Source: Flavobacterium hungaricum (lineage in GTDB: Bacteria; Bacteroidota; Bacteroidia; Flavobacteriales; Flavobacteriaceae). Taken from it: DNA of 64,000 nucleotides. Within the stretch, counting starts at the first letter, position 1, and each line of letters begins with the position of its first letter. Of the stretch, positions 18,826-26,924 are shown in pieces. Made by a program: the position numbers and the translations under genes. Location of the stretch: NCBI RefSeq assembly GCF_015182285.1, contig NZ_PRDM01000002.1:248001-312000 (forward strand), in the 5' to 3' direction. The notes below the pieces were generated by a model. The model did not search any database, had not been told where the DNA came from, and saw only the letters and a program-made list of their open reading frames with translations.

Positions 18826-18857
18826 AAAACCAGTGCTTCGGCGCTGGTTTTTTCTTT
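18826..18857 (+). terminator. Terminator after the tlpA-like pair
   Basis: AAAACCAGTGC-TTCG-GCGCTGGTTTT (18826-18851) has a stable UUCG-type loop and one G-T pair, followed by a T-rich run. Confidence 0.88.
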
Positions 18858-18979
18858 TTTAGACATTTTCCAATGTTAAGTTTTTAGTCAATGTTACCAA
18901 ATTGTTAAGCAAAAGTTTTTTTAATGTAAACATTTAATTATATTTGATAACGATTTGATAACATTAAATACCTAAAGAT

Positions 18980-19327
18980 ATGAAAAAGTGTGTGATTTTA
19001 GCGGCTGTATTGTTCTCTGGAATTTTAACAGCACAAGAAGGTAAGCCTGAACTAGAAGCTGTTGGAAATAGAGTGAAAGCAATCTATTATTATGAGAATG
19101 GAAATGTACAGCAAGAAGGTTATTATAAAGATGGTAAATTAGACGGTGTTTGGGTATCTTATGATGTAAAAGGAAATAAAACGGTTGAGGGAGAATACAC
19201 AGAAGGTCTAAAAACTGGAAAATGGATGTTTTATAACGAAAAAAATCTTTCTGAAGTTGCTTACGTAAACAGTAAAATAAGTTCTGTAAAGAATTTACAA
19301 AAAAATGCTGTAGCAAATAGAAACTAA
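18980..19327 (+). CDS. Small secreted MORN/YwqK-like repeat protein
   Basis: 115 residues with a signal peptide (cleavage near LTAQ). The mature part has three to four copies of a short beta motif: YYYENGNVQQEGYYKDGKLDG, WVSYDVKGNKTVEGEYTEGLKTG, KWMFYNEKNLSEVAYV. This G-x-x-x-G-x-W/Y pattern is that of MORN-variant (YwqK-like) proteins, often labelled as antitoxins by homology; no toxin gene is adjacent, so I would not use that name. It lies alone between two terminators. Confidence 0.7.
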   Translation: MKKCVILAAVLFSGILTAQEGKPELEAVGNRVKAIYYYENGNVQQEGYYKDGKLDGVWVSYDVKGNKTVEGEYTEGLKTGKWMFYNEKNLSEVAYVNSKISSVKNLQKNAVANRN

Positions 19328-19351
19328 AAGATTTCGTTTATTGTTTTTTAA

Positions 19352-19378
19352 AACCGCCTCGTCAAGGTGGTTTTTTTA
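19352..19378 (+). terminator. Terminator at the convergent junction
   Basis: AACCGCCT/AAGGTGGTT stem (one G-T pair) with a 4-base loop and seven T on the plus strand. It ends inside the stop region of the convergent PepSY gene. Confidence 0.75.
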
Positions 19379-20482
19379 TGTTTTTTTCTTTTTAAAATTT
19401 CTGCCGTACCAAATTACAAATCCCGTTATTGGCAATGCTGCCACAAATAAGCTGACTATAAAAGCGATGATTTTTCCAGGCAGATCCAGAATCTGTCCGG
19501 TATGAATTCCGTAGTTCATTTCTACAACTTGCAGTCCAAGACTTTTATCTTCAAAGAGCTGTTTCTGAATTAGTTTTCCGTTTTTGGGATGAAAATAATA
19601 ATTACTTTGATTGTCATAGCTCAGCATATGCGGATATGCTCCTGTACTGACGATGTCGCCTTTTTGCTGCGGTATCATCACAAACAGCATTTCGGAGTCT
19701 GGTTTAAGTTTCATTGTCTGAGCAAAAGCGCGATCGATTGCAGTAATTGAATTCACCTTAAATTTTGTTGTATCAATTGATGGGAGTTTTGTTTCTAATG
19801 CCTTGTCACCGCCGAAATTAAATGTTTTGTAAATTCCATCGCCCATCCATTCGTAGGTAAACGTTAGGCCCGTTATGGCTAGAATCAATGCAATCAGCGA
19901 GATATAAAAACCCGAAGTATTGTGCCAGTCATAATTGACGCGACGCCACTTGGCAGACCATTTTATAGTGAAACTTCTTTTAATGTCAGATTTTTTCTTG
20001 GGCCACCATTGTATAATTCCAGAAATTAATAAAAGAATAAAAATAATGGTTGCACCGCCGATAATGTGTTTGCCAATATAATCGGGAAGGAGCAAATACA
20101 AATGAATGTATTCGACAATAATAAAAAAGTCTGTTTCCGGATTTTCAGACTTTAGAAACGTTCCATTGTAAGGATTAAAATATAAGTATTGATTTTTCTC
20201 TCCAGAAAAAGTATATACAATTGCCGAACGATTTTTCCCGTAATACGCGACCATGCTGGCTTTAAAATCTGGAGCAATTTTTTTAGCATTTCGCTCTAGA
20301 ACAGAGGGCGGTAAAAAAGCTTTGTTTTCTGGTTCAACCAATCGCCATTCTTTTCGGGTAATGTCTTTTATTTCGTCATGAAAACAAAAAATACAGCCCG
20401 TAATACTGATAATAAAAACAATAAGCCCAGAAATTAATCCGAGCCATTTATGAAGAAAACGTATTTGCGTTTTGAATCCCAT
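19376..20482 (-). CDS. PepSY-associated membrane protein (iron-uptake type)
   Basis: 368 residues. The N-terminal helix RFLHKWLGLISGLIVFIISITG is the start of the PepSY_TM family; further helices lie near 130-160, 190-215 and 335-360, enclosing two periplasmic PepSY-like regions. Members of this family act in the inner membrane as ferric-siderophore reductases or accessory proteins (FpvG-type in Pseudomonas). A 169-base gap separates it from the operon upstream; no gene and no clear promoter were seen there, so it may be co-transcribed or separate. Conserved His residues in the helices (HKWLG, YIHLYLL, YDWHNTSG) fit haem- or metal-linked redox chemistry. Confidence 0.82.
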   Translation of the reverse strand: MGFKTQIRFLHKWLGLISGLIVFIISITGCIFCFHDEIKDITRKEWRLVEPENKAFLPPSVLERNAKKIAPDFKASMVAYYGKNRSAIVYTFSGEKNQYLYFNPYNGTFLKSENPETDFFIIVEYIHLYLLLPDYIGKHIIGGATIIFILLLISGIIQWWPKKKSDIKRSFTIKWSAKWRRVNYDWHNTSGFYISLIALILAITGLTFTYEWMGDGIYKTFNFGGDKALETKLPSIDTTKFKVNSITAIDRAFAQTMKLKPDSEMLFVMIPQQKGDIVSTGAYPHMLSYDNQSNYYFHPKNGKLIQKQLFEDKSLGLQVVEMNYGIHTGQILDLPGKIIAFIVSLFVAALPITGFVIWYGRNFKKKKT

Positions 20483-20651
20483 TTTGTAAATAAAAACGTA
20501 AATGTAGAGTCAAAATTTATAAGTGACAAATTATTGTAATTATTTTGTTTTGGGCTCGATAAGAATTTAGTTTTATCGCAAAGTTTTTTAGTCTCAGATT
20601 AAAAGGATTTTTGAAAAAAGTTTAGTGTCTTCGCGATTAAAAAACTTAAAA

Positions 20652-22202
20652 TTACGAAACGGTTTCTTTAGGTTTTAAATGATAAGCCACATATAATGAA
20701 ATGGATGCTAGAGCAATCCAAAATACATCAATAAAGAAAATCTGAATTTTGTTATGCGTGAACGATGTCCAGAACCAATCTCCAGAAACGATTCCGTTTG
20801 TAATTGGAATCAAGAATCCTAAAATACTTCCCGAAATCAAACAAAATTTATTTGTAAAACCATCATTCTTTTTAATAATAAAGAATATTGCAAGCAGTAA
20901 CCAGCCTCCAAAATAAAGTGCAAACAAGTTAGACTTACTTAAAGGATAAAAAATCTTACTGCCAATAAAAGCCAAAGCAGTGATTGGATACATACTCAAA
21001 CAAATTGCCAAATAAATGCGTACAACTGCTGCATTGAAACGTCTTTTCTTTTCAGGCATATTGTTTTTCTGTCTTGCAACTAACCAAATCATAACTCCCG
21101 AAATGATGACAAAACAGGTTATAATTCCTAAAACGAAACTTATTATTTTTAGAGCGTAACCTCCATAATCGCCAAAATGAATACGATATAAAACTGTTTT
21201 TACGGCGTCAAGATAGTTATTCTGCGAAATAGGATCTTTTTTAGCAATTTCTTTTCCGTCAGATACACGATAAACGACTTTTCCAACGCCTACAAATTTT
21301 TTATGAGATAATAATTCGCCCTCTACTAAAACATGCATGTTAACATCTCCGTAATTTTGAACAATTACTCGGGTAATTTCAAAATCTTTCCAATTGTTTT
21401 TTGCTTTTGAAACTAATTCATTAATATTAAACGGACTTGCTAATTTTTTGTATTCATAAGCATAATCTGGGTCGTTGTATTCTAGCTCTTGGTATAATTT
21501 CTTATCATCGCCATTATAAAGTGCCATAACAGCAGGGGCAACGATTAAAAGTTTAATCATAAAGAAAGCTCCTGTCACGGCATACACAAATTGAAAAGGA
21601 AGTCCGATCATTCCTAATGCGGTGTGGGCATCTGTCCAAAGTGTTTTTAATTTTTCTTTTGGACGGAAAATATAAAAGTTCGAAACAATTTTTTTCCAAT
21701 GCAATAATAATCCGGTTACAATGGCAAATAAGAAAAACAAAGCAGTAAATCCAGAAAGATAATACCCAACCGGATACGGAATCTGCGCCAAAAAGTGCAG
21801 ACGATATAAAAGCTCTCCCAAAGAATAAGATTCTTCGTAAGTATAAGATTTAAAATTTTTGGTGTCAAGATAGAAAAAGGAACCTTCTTTTTGTTTGGCT
21901 GGAGCCAAAGTATCTTTGGTTCCTTCCATGTAAATGGCAACTCTTTCTTCAATAGATGGTTTAGAAATCGTAATATTTCTTCCATGCAGAATGTGCTTTT
22001 TGTCAAGATCTTTTAATGCGCTGTTATAGTCTAATTGAATTTCTTTTGTAATTGCAGTGGATTCACTTCTTTCCCAATTGATGATTTCATCTCTAAAAAA
22101 AGAAAAAGACCCAGCAAAGAAAATCACAAAAAGAACTACGCTGATCACGATACCGCTGACAGTATGCGTATGGAAATAAATATTATAATGACGGTTATTC
22201 AT
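20652..22202 (-). CDS. PepSY domain membrane protein (large form)
   Basis: 516 residues. A first helix (HTHTVSGIVISVVLFVIFFAG, about 11-31), a PepSY-type periplasmic stretch, helices near 145-165 and 195-225, a second periplasmic part containing the PepSY-like ITRVIVQNYG, a helix near 350-370 and about four more after 395. The architecture fits PepSY_TM proteins that help reduce or handle ferric siderophores in the inner membrane. It starts 3 bases downstream of the DUF3649-like gene, so the two are translated from one mRNA. A second, smaller PepSY protein follows. Confidence 0.82.
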   Translation of the reverse strand: MNNRHYNIYFHTHTVSGIVISVVLFVIFFAGSFSFFRDEIINWERSESTAITKEIQLDYNSALKDLDKKHILHGRNITISKPSIEERVAIYMEGTKDTLAPAKQKEGSFFYLDTKNFKSYTYEESYSLGELLYRLHFLAQIPYPVGYYLSGFTALFFLFAIVTGLLLHWKKIVSNFYIFRPKEKLKTLWTDAHTALGMIGLPFQFVYAVTGAFFMIKLLIVAPAVMALYNGDDKKLYQELEYNDPDYAYEYKKLASPFNINELVSKAKNNWKDFEITRVIVQNYGDVNMHVLVEGELLSHKKFVGVGKVVYRVSDGKEIAKKDPISQNNYLDAVKTVLYRIHFGDYGGYALKIISFVLGIITCFVIISGVMIWLVARQKNNMPEKKRRFNAAVVRIYLAICLSMYPITALAFIGSKIFYPLSKSNLFALYFGGWLLLAIFFIIKKNDGFTNKFCLISGSILGFLIPITNGIVSGDWFWTSFTHNKIQIFFIDVFWIALASISLYVAYHLKPKETVS

Positions 22203-22205
22203 AAA

Positions 22206-22508
22206 TTATTTTGCCGTTGGATGGTAAGTTTGACCTAAATAAATAAAAAGACAGAAAAGGAGAGTAAGGAGTATGTAGATTCCCCAAATTTTCCAAGCAC
22301 TTTTGGCTAAAAAAGCAATGACCATTAAAGCAACCCAAAGTATAAAGCCGCTATACGCCATAGTCATTAAAACATTGGCACGATTAAACCAAGCAGCAAG
22401 TGCAAGGTGAAACGTAACGGCAACGAAATAACCGCCTAAAATAGCAGCGGTAATCTTTAAAAAACGCGGCAAAAAAGCGGGTGTTAAATATTTTGAATTT
22501 GCGGGCAT
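22206..22508 (-). CDS. Small membrane protein, DUF3649-like
   Basis: 100 residues with three hydrophobic helices (about 18-38, 45-65, 72-92). The pattern and the place beside PepSY and DUF3325-like genes match the DUF3649 'iron uptake' family of siderophore operons; the assignment rests on length, helix pattern and context rather than on a strong motif. It starts 12 bases after the DUF3325-like gene. Confidence 0.55.
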   Translation of the reverse strand: MPANSKYLTPAFLPRFLKITAAILGGYFVAVTFHLALAAWFNRANVLMTMAYSGFILWVALMVIAFLAKSAWKIWGIYILLTLLFCLFIYLGQTYHPTAK

Positions 22509-22520
22509 TGTTAAATGGAT

Positions 22521-22853
22521 TTAAGCGTAATAAAATTCTAAAATTGAAACGATAATTAAAAGTGCTAAAAGTACTTTGTAGTTTACTTTTTTCAGAGGGG
22601 TTAAAATGATGATTAAACTTCCAATAGTCATTAACTGAATGAAGAACATCAAAGTGCCGCAACACAATGACTGGGTATAAAGCCATGATGCATAAGCAAT
22701 CAAGAGCAGTCCTAAACCAGTAAATTTAGTTTGCTTTGGATTGTTTTTCATCCATTTTTCAAAACCAAAATCATACGATAAAACAGCTCTTTTGGAGGTG
22801 TAATAAAGGGTATAAAAAGCTAAAAAAACGATAAGGCTGGCAATTGTTATCAT
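22521..22853 (-). CDS. Small membrane protein, DUF3325-like
   Basis: 110 residues with a helix at the N-terminus, a charged loop (DFGFEKWMKNNPKQTKF), then two to three helices. This helix-loop-helices layout is that of DUF3325 proteins, which accompany PepSY proteins and TonB siderophore receptors. It is the first gene after the receptor's terminator, so its expression may depend on read-through. No catalytic residues can be pointed out. Confidence 0.55.
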   Translation of the reverse strand: MITIASLIVFLAFYTLYYTSKRAVLSYDFGFEKWMKNNPKQTKFTGLGLLLIAYASWLYTQSLCCGTLMFFIQLMTIGSLIIILTPLKKVNYKVLLALLIIVSILEFYYA

Positions 22854-22868
22854 AATTTTAAAATTTAA

Positions 22869-22906
22869 AAAAGCACCTTTCTTTAATTTAGAAAGGTGCT
22901 TTTATG
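22869..22906 (-). terminator. Terminator or attenuator inside the siderophore operon
   Basis: Perfect 12-bp stem AAGCACCTTTCT/AGAAAGGTGCTT (22871-22882 with 22890-22901), 7-base loop, T-rich on both sides. It lies between the receptor stop and the small membrane genes, and would give high receptor and lower downstream expression by partial read-through. Confidence 0.85.
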
Positions 22907-22916
22907 TAATTATTTA

Positions 22917-25409
22917 TTAAAATCTATAAGAGAAGTTTGCAGATACGCTTCTCATGTTTTTTGGATGAATTGTTGACCATCCGTCATAGGTGTCAACATT
23001 TGCGATATTGTCAAGTTTCAATGTTAATGTAAATTTTTCTGTTCCGTAGAATACAGATGAATTTAATACAGTATAAGAAGGAATTGTAAACTGACCCACA
23101 ACATTTCTGTTCATGATTAAGTTTTTGTCAGCATAGTTTCCACCAAAACCTAAACCAAAACCTTGTAAGCCTCCTTGTGGGAATTTGTAGCTTGCCCAAA
23201 AGTTTGCTGTGTTTCTTGGTCCTGAACTTTCTGGTCTGTTTCCTACAAACGAAGGATCTCCTGCAGTTAATATTGCATCAACATAGCTGTAACCTGCAAC
23301 AATGTTTAAACCTGAAACTGGACTTGCAACAATTTCTGCTTCAAAACCTTTGTTTCTTTGTGCACCATCTTGGAAAGAAGTTTGAGTAGGTATAGGTCCG
23401 CTATAGTCATAAACAGTATAAACCTGATCGGTCACTTTGATGTCGTAGTAGCTAAGTGTTGCGTAAATTTTATCTTTAAGAACATTTAATTTTGTACCAA
23501 TTTCAAATTGGTTAGCGTGTTCTGGTTTGAAAGTTCTTGGAAGAGAACTTCCGTCTGTCAAAATATCATTAGTCGGAGCTGAGTTAGCGAAACCATCCAT
23601 GTAGTTGGCAAAAATAGAAACTTTGTCAATGATTGGCTGATAAACTAAACCAAATTTTGGAGAAAAAGAGGTTTGGTTATAATCATCGGCATTTGTAGTA
23701 ACGTCACCTGCAGTCATAAAACGATCTACACGTAAACTAGCCATTGCAGATAATCCAGGAGTAATGTTGATTACATCTGATGCATAAGCACTAATAACTT
23801 CTTGTTTTGTTTTGTTATTGTTTGCATTAGTTTCTGCTAAAAGTTTATCAGAACCGGCTTTTGTTAAATTACCGCTGTCACCATTTGTAATATAATTTGC
23901 AGGATCTGTGATACCGAATACATATTGGTTTACTGTTGCTAAATCCAAGTTTCCAATATAAACTCTTCCGTTTGAAACGTATCCAGAACCATTATCAATC
24001 TGTCCTCTATTAAAGTAGTCTAAACCAACAACGATTCTATTTCTTAAGCTTCCTAATTTAAAGTCACCAATAAAGTTTTGTTGAATATCAGTTGTTAAAG
24101 TTGTTGTGTTTTGGTAATTCATTGAACGCCCTAAAACAATACCTTCACTTACCTGCGCAGGAAAAAATTGTGTTCCCTCATATAAATAAGTATAATACCC
24201 TTCAGATTTAGATGATCCTCTAGATAGAACCGTTTGAGAAGTCCATTGATCCGAGATTTTGTAATTCATTTGTCCTTGAAGAGAGTAAGAAGGAGTTTCT
24301 ATTGCCAATTCGTTACTTGTGTAAGAACGTTTGTTGTCATATCCTAATTCATCCATATTATGAACTCTTAACGGCGCACCTCTGTCTAAGAATAACATAG
24401 TAGGGTTGGTCTGTTTGTTGTTCATGAATTCTGTATTAATGAAGAACGAAAGTCTGTCGCTAGCTTGGTAAGATAATGAAGGAGCAAAGAAAAATGATTT
24501 TCTAAATCCAGCATCTTGAAAGCTGTTTTCTGTGTGGTAAGCAGTATTAACTCTAAAATTAATTTTGTGCTCATCGTCAACAGGAGTATTCACATCAGCA
24601 GTAACACGATTTAAACCATAGCTTCCCGCTGTATAACTTACCTCTCCGCCAAAATGATCGTAAGGCTTTTTTGTAGTTAAGTTGATTAAACCTCCGTAAG
24701 AAATCAAGCTGCTTCCGAATAAAGTTCCAGAAGGTCCTTTGATAACTTCGATTTTGTCAATATTTGCAGGATCAATGCTTCCAGTATTCAAAGCAGGTAA
24801 TCCGTTTGTCATTGTTGGCTGTACTGCAAAACCTCTAAGAGAGAAATATCCAGCACCATCACCTCCACGTCCGGTAGAAGCCCAAAGAGGAGATAAACCT
24901 GGAGCATTTTTAAGTGCATCATCAATGTTAGTTACCACTTGTTCTTTTAACAATTCGCTTGTTATTGTAGTATATACTTGTGGGTTTTCAAGATTTTTAA
25001 GAGGTAATCTTGATACTTGTTGTGTTTCTTTACGAGCTAATGGATTTTTTCGATTACCATTTACTACAATTTCATTTAATTGCTCAGAATTTTCACTGAT
25101 TTTGAAATCTTCAATAATCGAATCACCGCTATTTAGCGTAATACTTTTTTCTTTAGAAGAATAACCAATTCCAGAAACTTTAATTACGTAGTTACCTGGT
25201 TTGATATTTTTAATTTCGTAGAAACCACTTTCATCTGTTGTAGTTCCTATTTTTGTTCCTTTTAATACTACATAAACATTATCTGCAGCTTCCCCATTTG
25301 TTAAGCTAATTTGACCTTTTATTGTTGCTTTTTCTTGAGCTAAAACAGATACGCTGGTTAATAAAGCAAGACAAAGACTCAAAAAAGAAATTGTAAATTT
25401 GAACTTCAT
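22917..25409 (-). CDS. TonB-dependent siderophore receptor
   Basis: 830 residues from the ATG at 25409; an open frame extends upstream only to a TTG, and the signal peptide (MKFKFTISFLSLCLALLTSVSVLAQ) decides the start. Domains: signal 1-25, carboxypeptidase-regulatory-like beta domain about 27-105, a plug (VTNIDDALKNAPGLSPL, IDKIEVIKGPSGTLFGS) about 130-240, and a 22-strand type barrel ending with aromatic Phe (SANFSYRF). Plug wording (TGRGGDGAGYFSLRGF) and barrel ending are those of ferric-siderophore receptors of the FhuA/FpvA type. The PepSY genes downstream support ferric-siderophore import; the siderophore itself cannot be read. Confidence 0.9.
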   Translation of the reverse strand: MKFKFTISFLSLCLALLTSVSVLAQEKATIKGQISLTNGEAADNVYVVLKGTKIGTTTDESGFYEIKNIKPGNYVIKVSGIGYSSKEKSITLNSGDSIIEDFKISENSEQLNEIVVNGNRKNPLARKETQQVSRLPLKNLENPQVYTTITSELLKEQVVTNIDDALKNAPGLSPLWASTGRGGDGAGYFSLRGFAVQPTMTNGLPALNTGSIDPANIDKIEVIKGPSGTLFGSSLISYGGLINLTTKKPYDHFGGEVSYTAGSYGLNRVTADVNTPVDDEHKINFRVNTAYHTENSFQDAGFRKSFFFAPSLSYQASDRLSFFINTEFMNNKQTNPTMLFLDRGAPLRVHNMDELGYDNKRSYTSNELAIETPSYSLQGQMNYKISDQWTSQTVLSRGSSKSEGYYTYLYEGTQFFPAQVSEGIVLGRSMNYQNTTTLTTDIQQNFIGDFKLGSLRNRIVVGLDYFNRGQIDNGSGYVSNGRVYIGNLDLATVNQYVFGITDPANYITNGDSGNLTKAGSDKLLAETNANNNKTKQEVISAYASDVINITPGLSAMASLRVDRFMTAGDVTTNADDYNQTSFSPKFGLVYQPIIDKVSIFANYMDGFANSAPTNDILTDGSSLPRTFKPEHANQFEIGTKLNVLKDKIYATLSYYDIKVTDQVYTVYDYSGPIPTQTSFQDGAQRNKGFEAEIVASPVSGLNIVAGYSYVDAILTAGDPSFVGNRPESSGPRNTANFWASYKFPQGGLQGFGLGFGGNYADKNLIMNRNVVGQFTIPSYTVLNSSVFYGTEKFTLTLKLDNIANVDTYDGWSTIHPKNMRSVSANFSYRF

Positions 25410-25451
25410 TTTATTTAGAATTGATTTTAATAGCGCAAATGTAAGCCATGA

Positions 25452-25466
25452 TTGCTTATCAAGCAA
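25452..25466. promoter_or_regulatory. Dyad upstream of the siderophore receptor
   Basis: TTGCTT-ATC-AAGCAA is a perfect 6-3-6 inverted repeat about 43 bases upstream of the receptor ATG, next to a -7-like AAAGTTTG on the minus strand. Position and symmetry suit an operator, for example for an iron regulator. It does not match the classical Fur box closely. Confidence 0.4.
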
Positions 25467-25542
25467 ACTTTATTTTTATTTATTCCAAATTAAATACCTT
25501 GCTATTTGGTTAAAATTGACTTAACTAAGAATTGGACTAAAA

Positions 25543-25577
25543 AAAGAAACCCCGCTCAGATAAGAGCGGGGTTTTTG
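25543..25577 (-). terminator. Terminator of sucAB
   Basis: Stem AACCCCGCTC/GAGCGGGGTT (25548-25557 with 25564-25573), 6-base loop and T runs on both sides. It lies 22 bases past the sucB stop, between it and the receptor promoter. Confidence 0.9.
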
Positions 25578-25598
25578 TATAATGAAAAATGTTTTAGA

Positions 25599-26840
25599 TT
25601 ATAGTTCTAAAGCACGTTTAGCATCGCCATTCATTAATAATTCAACTGGATTTTCTAAAGCTTCTTTTACAGCAACTAAGAAACCAACAGACTCACGTCC
25701 GTCAATGATTCTGTGGTCATAAGAAAGTGCCACGTACATCATTGGGTGAATTTCAACTTTTCCGTTTACTGCAATCGGACGCTCAATAATATTGTGCATT
25801 CCTAAGATTCCAGATTGAGGAGGGTTGATAATTGGAGTACTTAACATACTTCCAAAAACACCACCGTTAGTAATTGTAAAAGTTCCTCCAGTCATATCGT
25901 CAACTGTAATTTGACCATCACGAGCTCTTAAAGCCAATCTTTTGATCTCAGCTTCGATACCACGGAAAGTTAATAATTCAGCATTACGAACAACAGGAAC
26001 CATTAAACCTTTTGGTCCAGAAACTGCGATTGAGATGTCAGCAAAATCATAAGCGATTTTGTAATCACCATCCATCATTGAGTTAACATCTGGATACAAT
26101 TGTAAAGCTCTTGTAACTGCTTTTGTAAAGAATGACATAAAACCTAAACCTAATCCGCCATGTTTCGCTTTGAAAGCATCTTTGTATTCGTTACGAATTT
26201 GGTTGATTGGCGTCATGTTTACTTCGTTGAAAGTAGTAAGCATAGCCGTTTCGTTTTTAGCCGAAACTAATCTTTCAGCTACTTTACGACGTAACATTGA
26301 TAATTTTGTACGCTCAGTTCCACGGCTTCCTCCAGTTGGAGTTCCCATAGAAGGTACTGCGTTTACAGCATCATCTTTAGTGATTCTTCCTCCTTTACCA
26401 GTTCCTGAAACTGATGCTGGAGCTATATTTTTTTCGTCTAATATTTTTCTTGCTGCCGGAGAAGGAGTTCCTGCCGCATAACTTGTTGCTGCTGGAGCTG
26501 CTTTTGGAGCCTCCGCTTTCGGTGCTTCTGCCTTTGGAGCCTCTGCTTTTGGTGCTTCTGCTTTTGGAGCTTCAGCTGCTGGAGCGTCGCCAGCTGGTTT
26601 TGCTGCATCTGTATCGATTAAACAAACTACAGCTCCTACTGCTACTGTATCACCTTCTTCTGCTTTAAGTGTGATAACACCACTCATTTCAGCAGGCAGT
26701 TCAAGAGTAGCTTTATCTGAATCAACTTCAGCAATCGCTTGATCTTTTTCTACATAATCTCCGTCTTTTACTAACCAAGTTGCAATTTCAACTTCTTTTA
26801 TTGACTCCCCTGGTGATGGGACTTTCATTTCTAAAATCAT
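25599..26840 (-). CDS. sucB: Dihydrolipoyl succinyltransferase (E2 of 2-oxoglutarate dehydrogenase)
   Basis: 413 residues from the ATG at 26840 ([13 protein letters not shown]); the longer frame starts at a non-ATG codon. Domains: lipoyl domain 1-78 with the lipoyl Lys43 in [12 protein letters not shown], an Ala/Pro/Lys linker of repeated EAPKA units (about 85-112), the E1/E3-binding domain ([12 protein letters not shown]...GGRITKDD), and the catalytic domain with [13 protein letters not shown] near the C-terminus (HxxxDG). It transfers succinyl groups to CoA in the TCA cycle. It follows sucA by 84 bases, which contain AACTTGA repeats. Confidence 0.96.
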   Translation of the reverse strand: MILEMKVPSPGESIKEVEIATWLVKDGDYVEKDQAIAEVDSDKATLELPAEMSGVITLKAEEGDTVAVGAVVCLIDTDAAKPAGDAPAAEAPKAEAPKAEAPKAEAPKAEAPKAAPAATSYAAGTPSPAARKILDEKNIAPASVSGTGKGGRITKDDAVNAVPSMGTPTGGSRGTERTKLSMLRRKVAERLVSAKNETAMLTTFNEVNMTPINQIRNEYKDAFKAKHGGLGLGFMSFFTKAVTRALQLYPDVNSMMDGDYKIAYDFADISIAVSGPKGLMVPVVRNAELLTFRGIEAEIKRLALRARDGQITVDDMTGGTFTITNGGVFGSMLSTPIINPPQSGILGMHNIIERPIAVNGKVEIHPMMYVALSYDHRIIDGRESVGFLVAVKEALENPVELLMNGDAKRALEL

Positions 26841-26870
26841 CTTGTTTTTGTTTAAAGTTTTAGTTAGTCC

Positions 26871-26914
26871 CAAGTTTCAGTTTTTTACAAAACTTGAAAC
26901 TTGAAACTTGAAAC
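26871..26914. repeat. AACTTGA 7-base repeats between sucA and sucB
   Basis: Three perfect AACTTGA units (26891-26911) and an upstream complementary part (CAAGTTTCAGTTTT, 26871-26884) that can fold on them with one bulge. The same unit occurs between nuoF and nuoG. Confidence 0.65.
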
Positions 26915-26924
26915 AATTTTTTTA

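Noticed and set aside
18980..19327. Toxin-antitoxin system around the YwqK-like protein
   Set aside because: The protein is exported by a signal peptide and there is no toxin gene next to it; the antitoxin label comes from loose homology only.
24739..25164. 141-codon plus-strand frame opposite the TonB receptor
   Set aside because: Antisense of the conserved plug domain; no support of its own.
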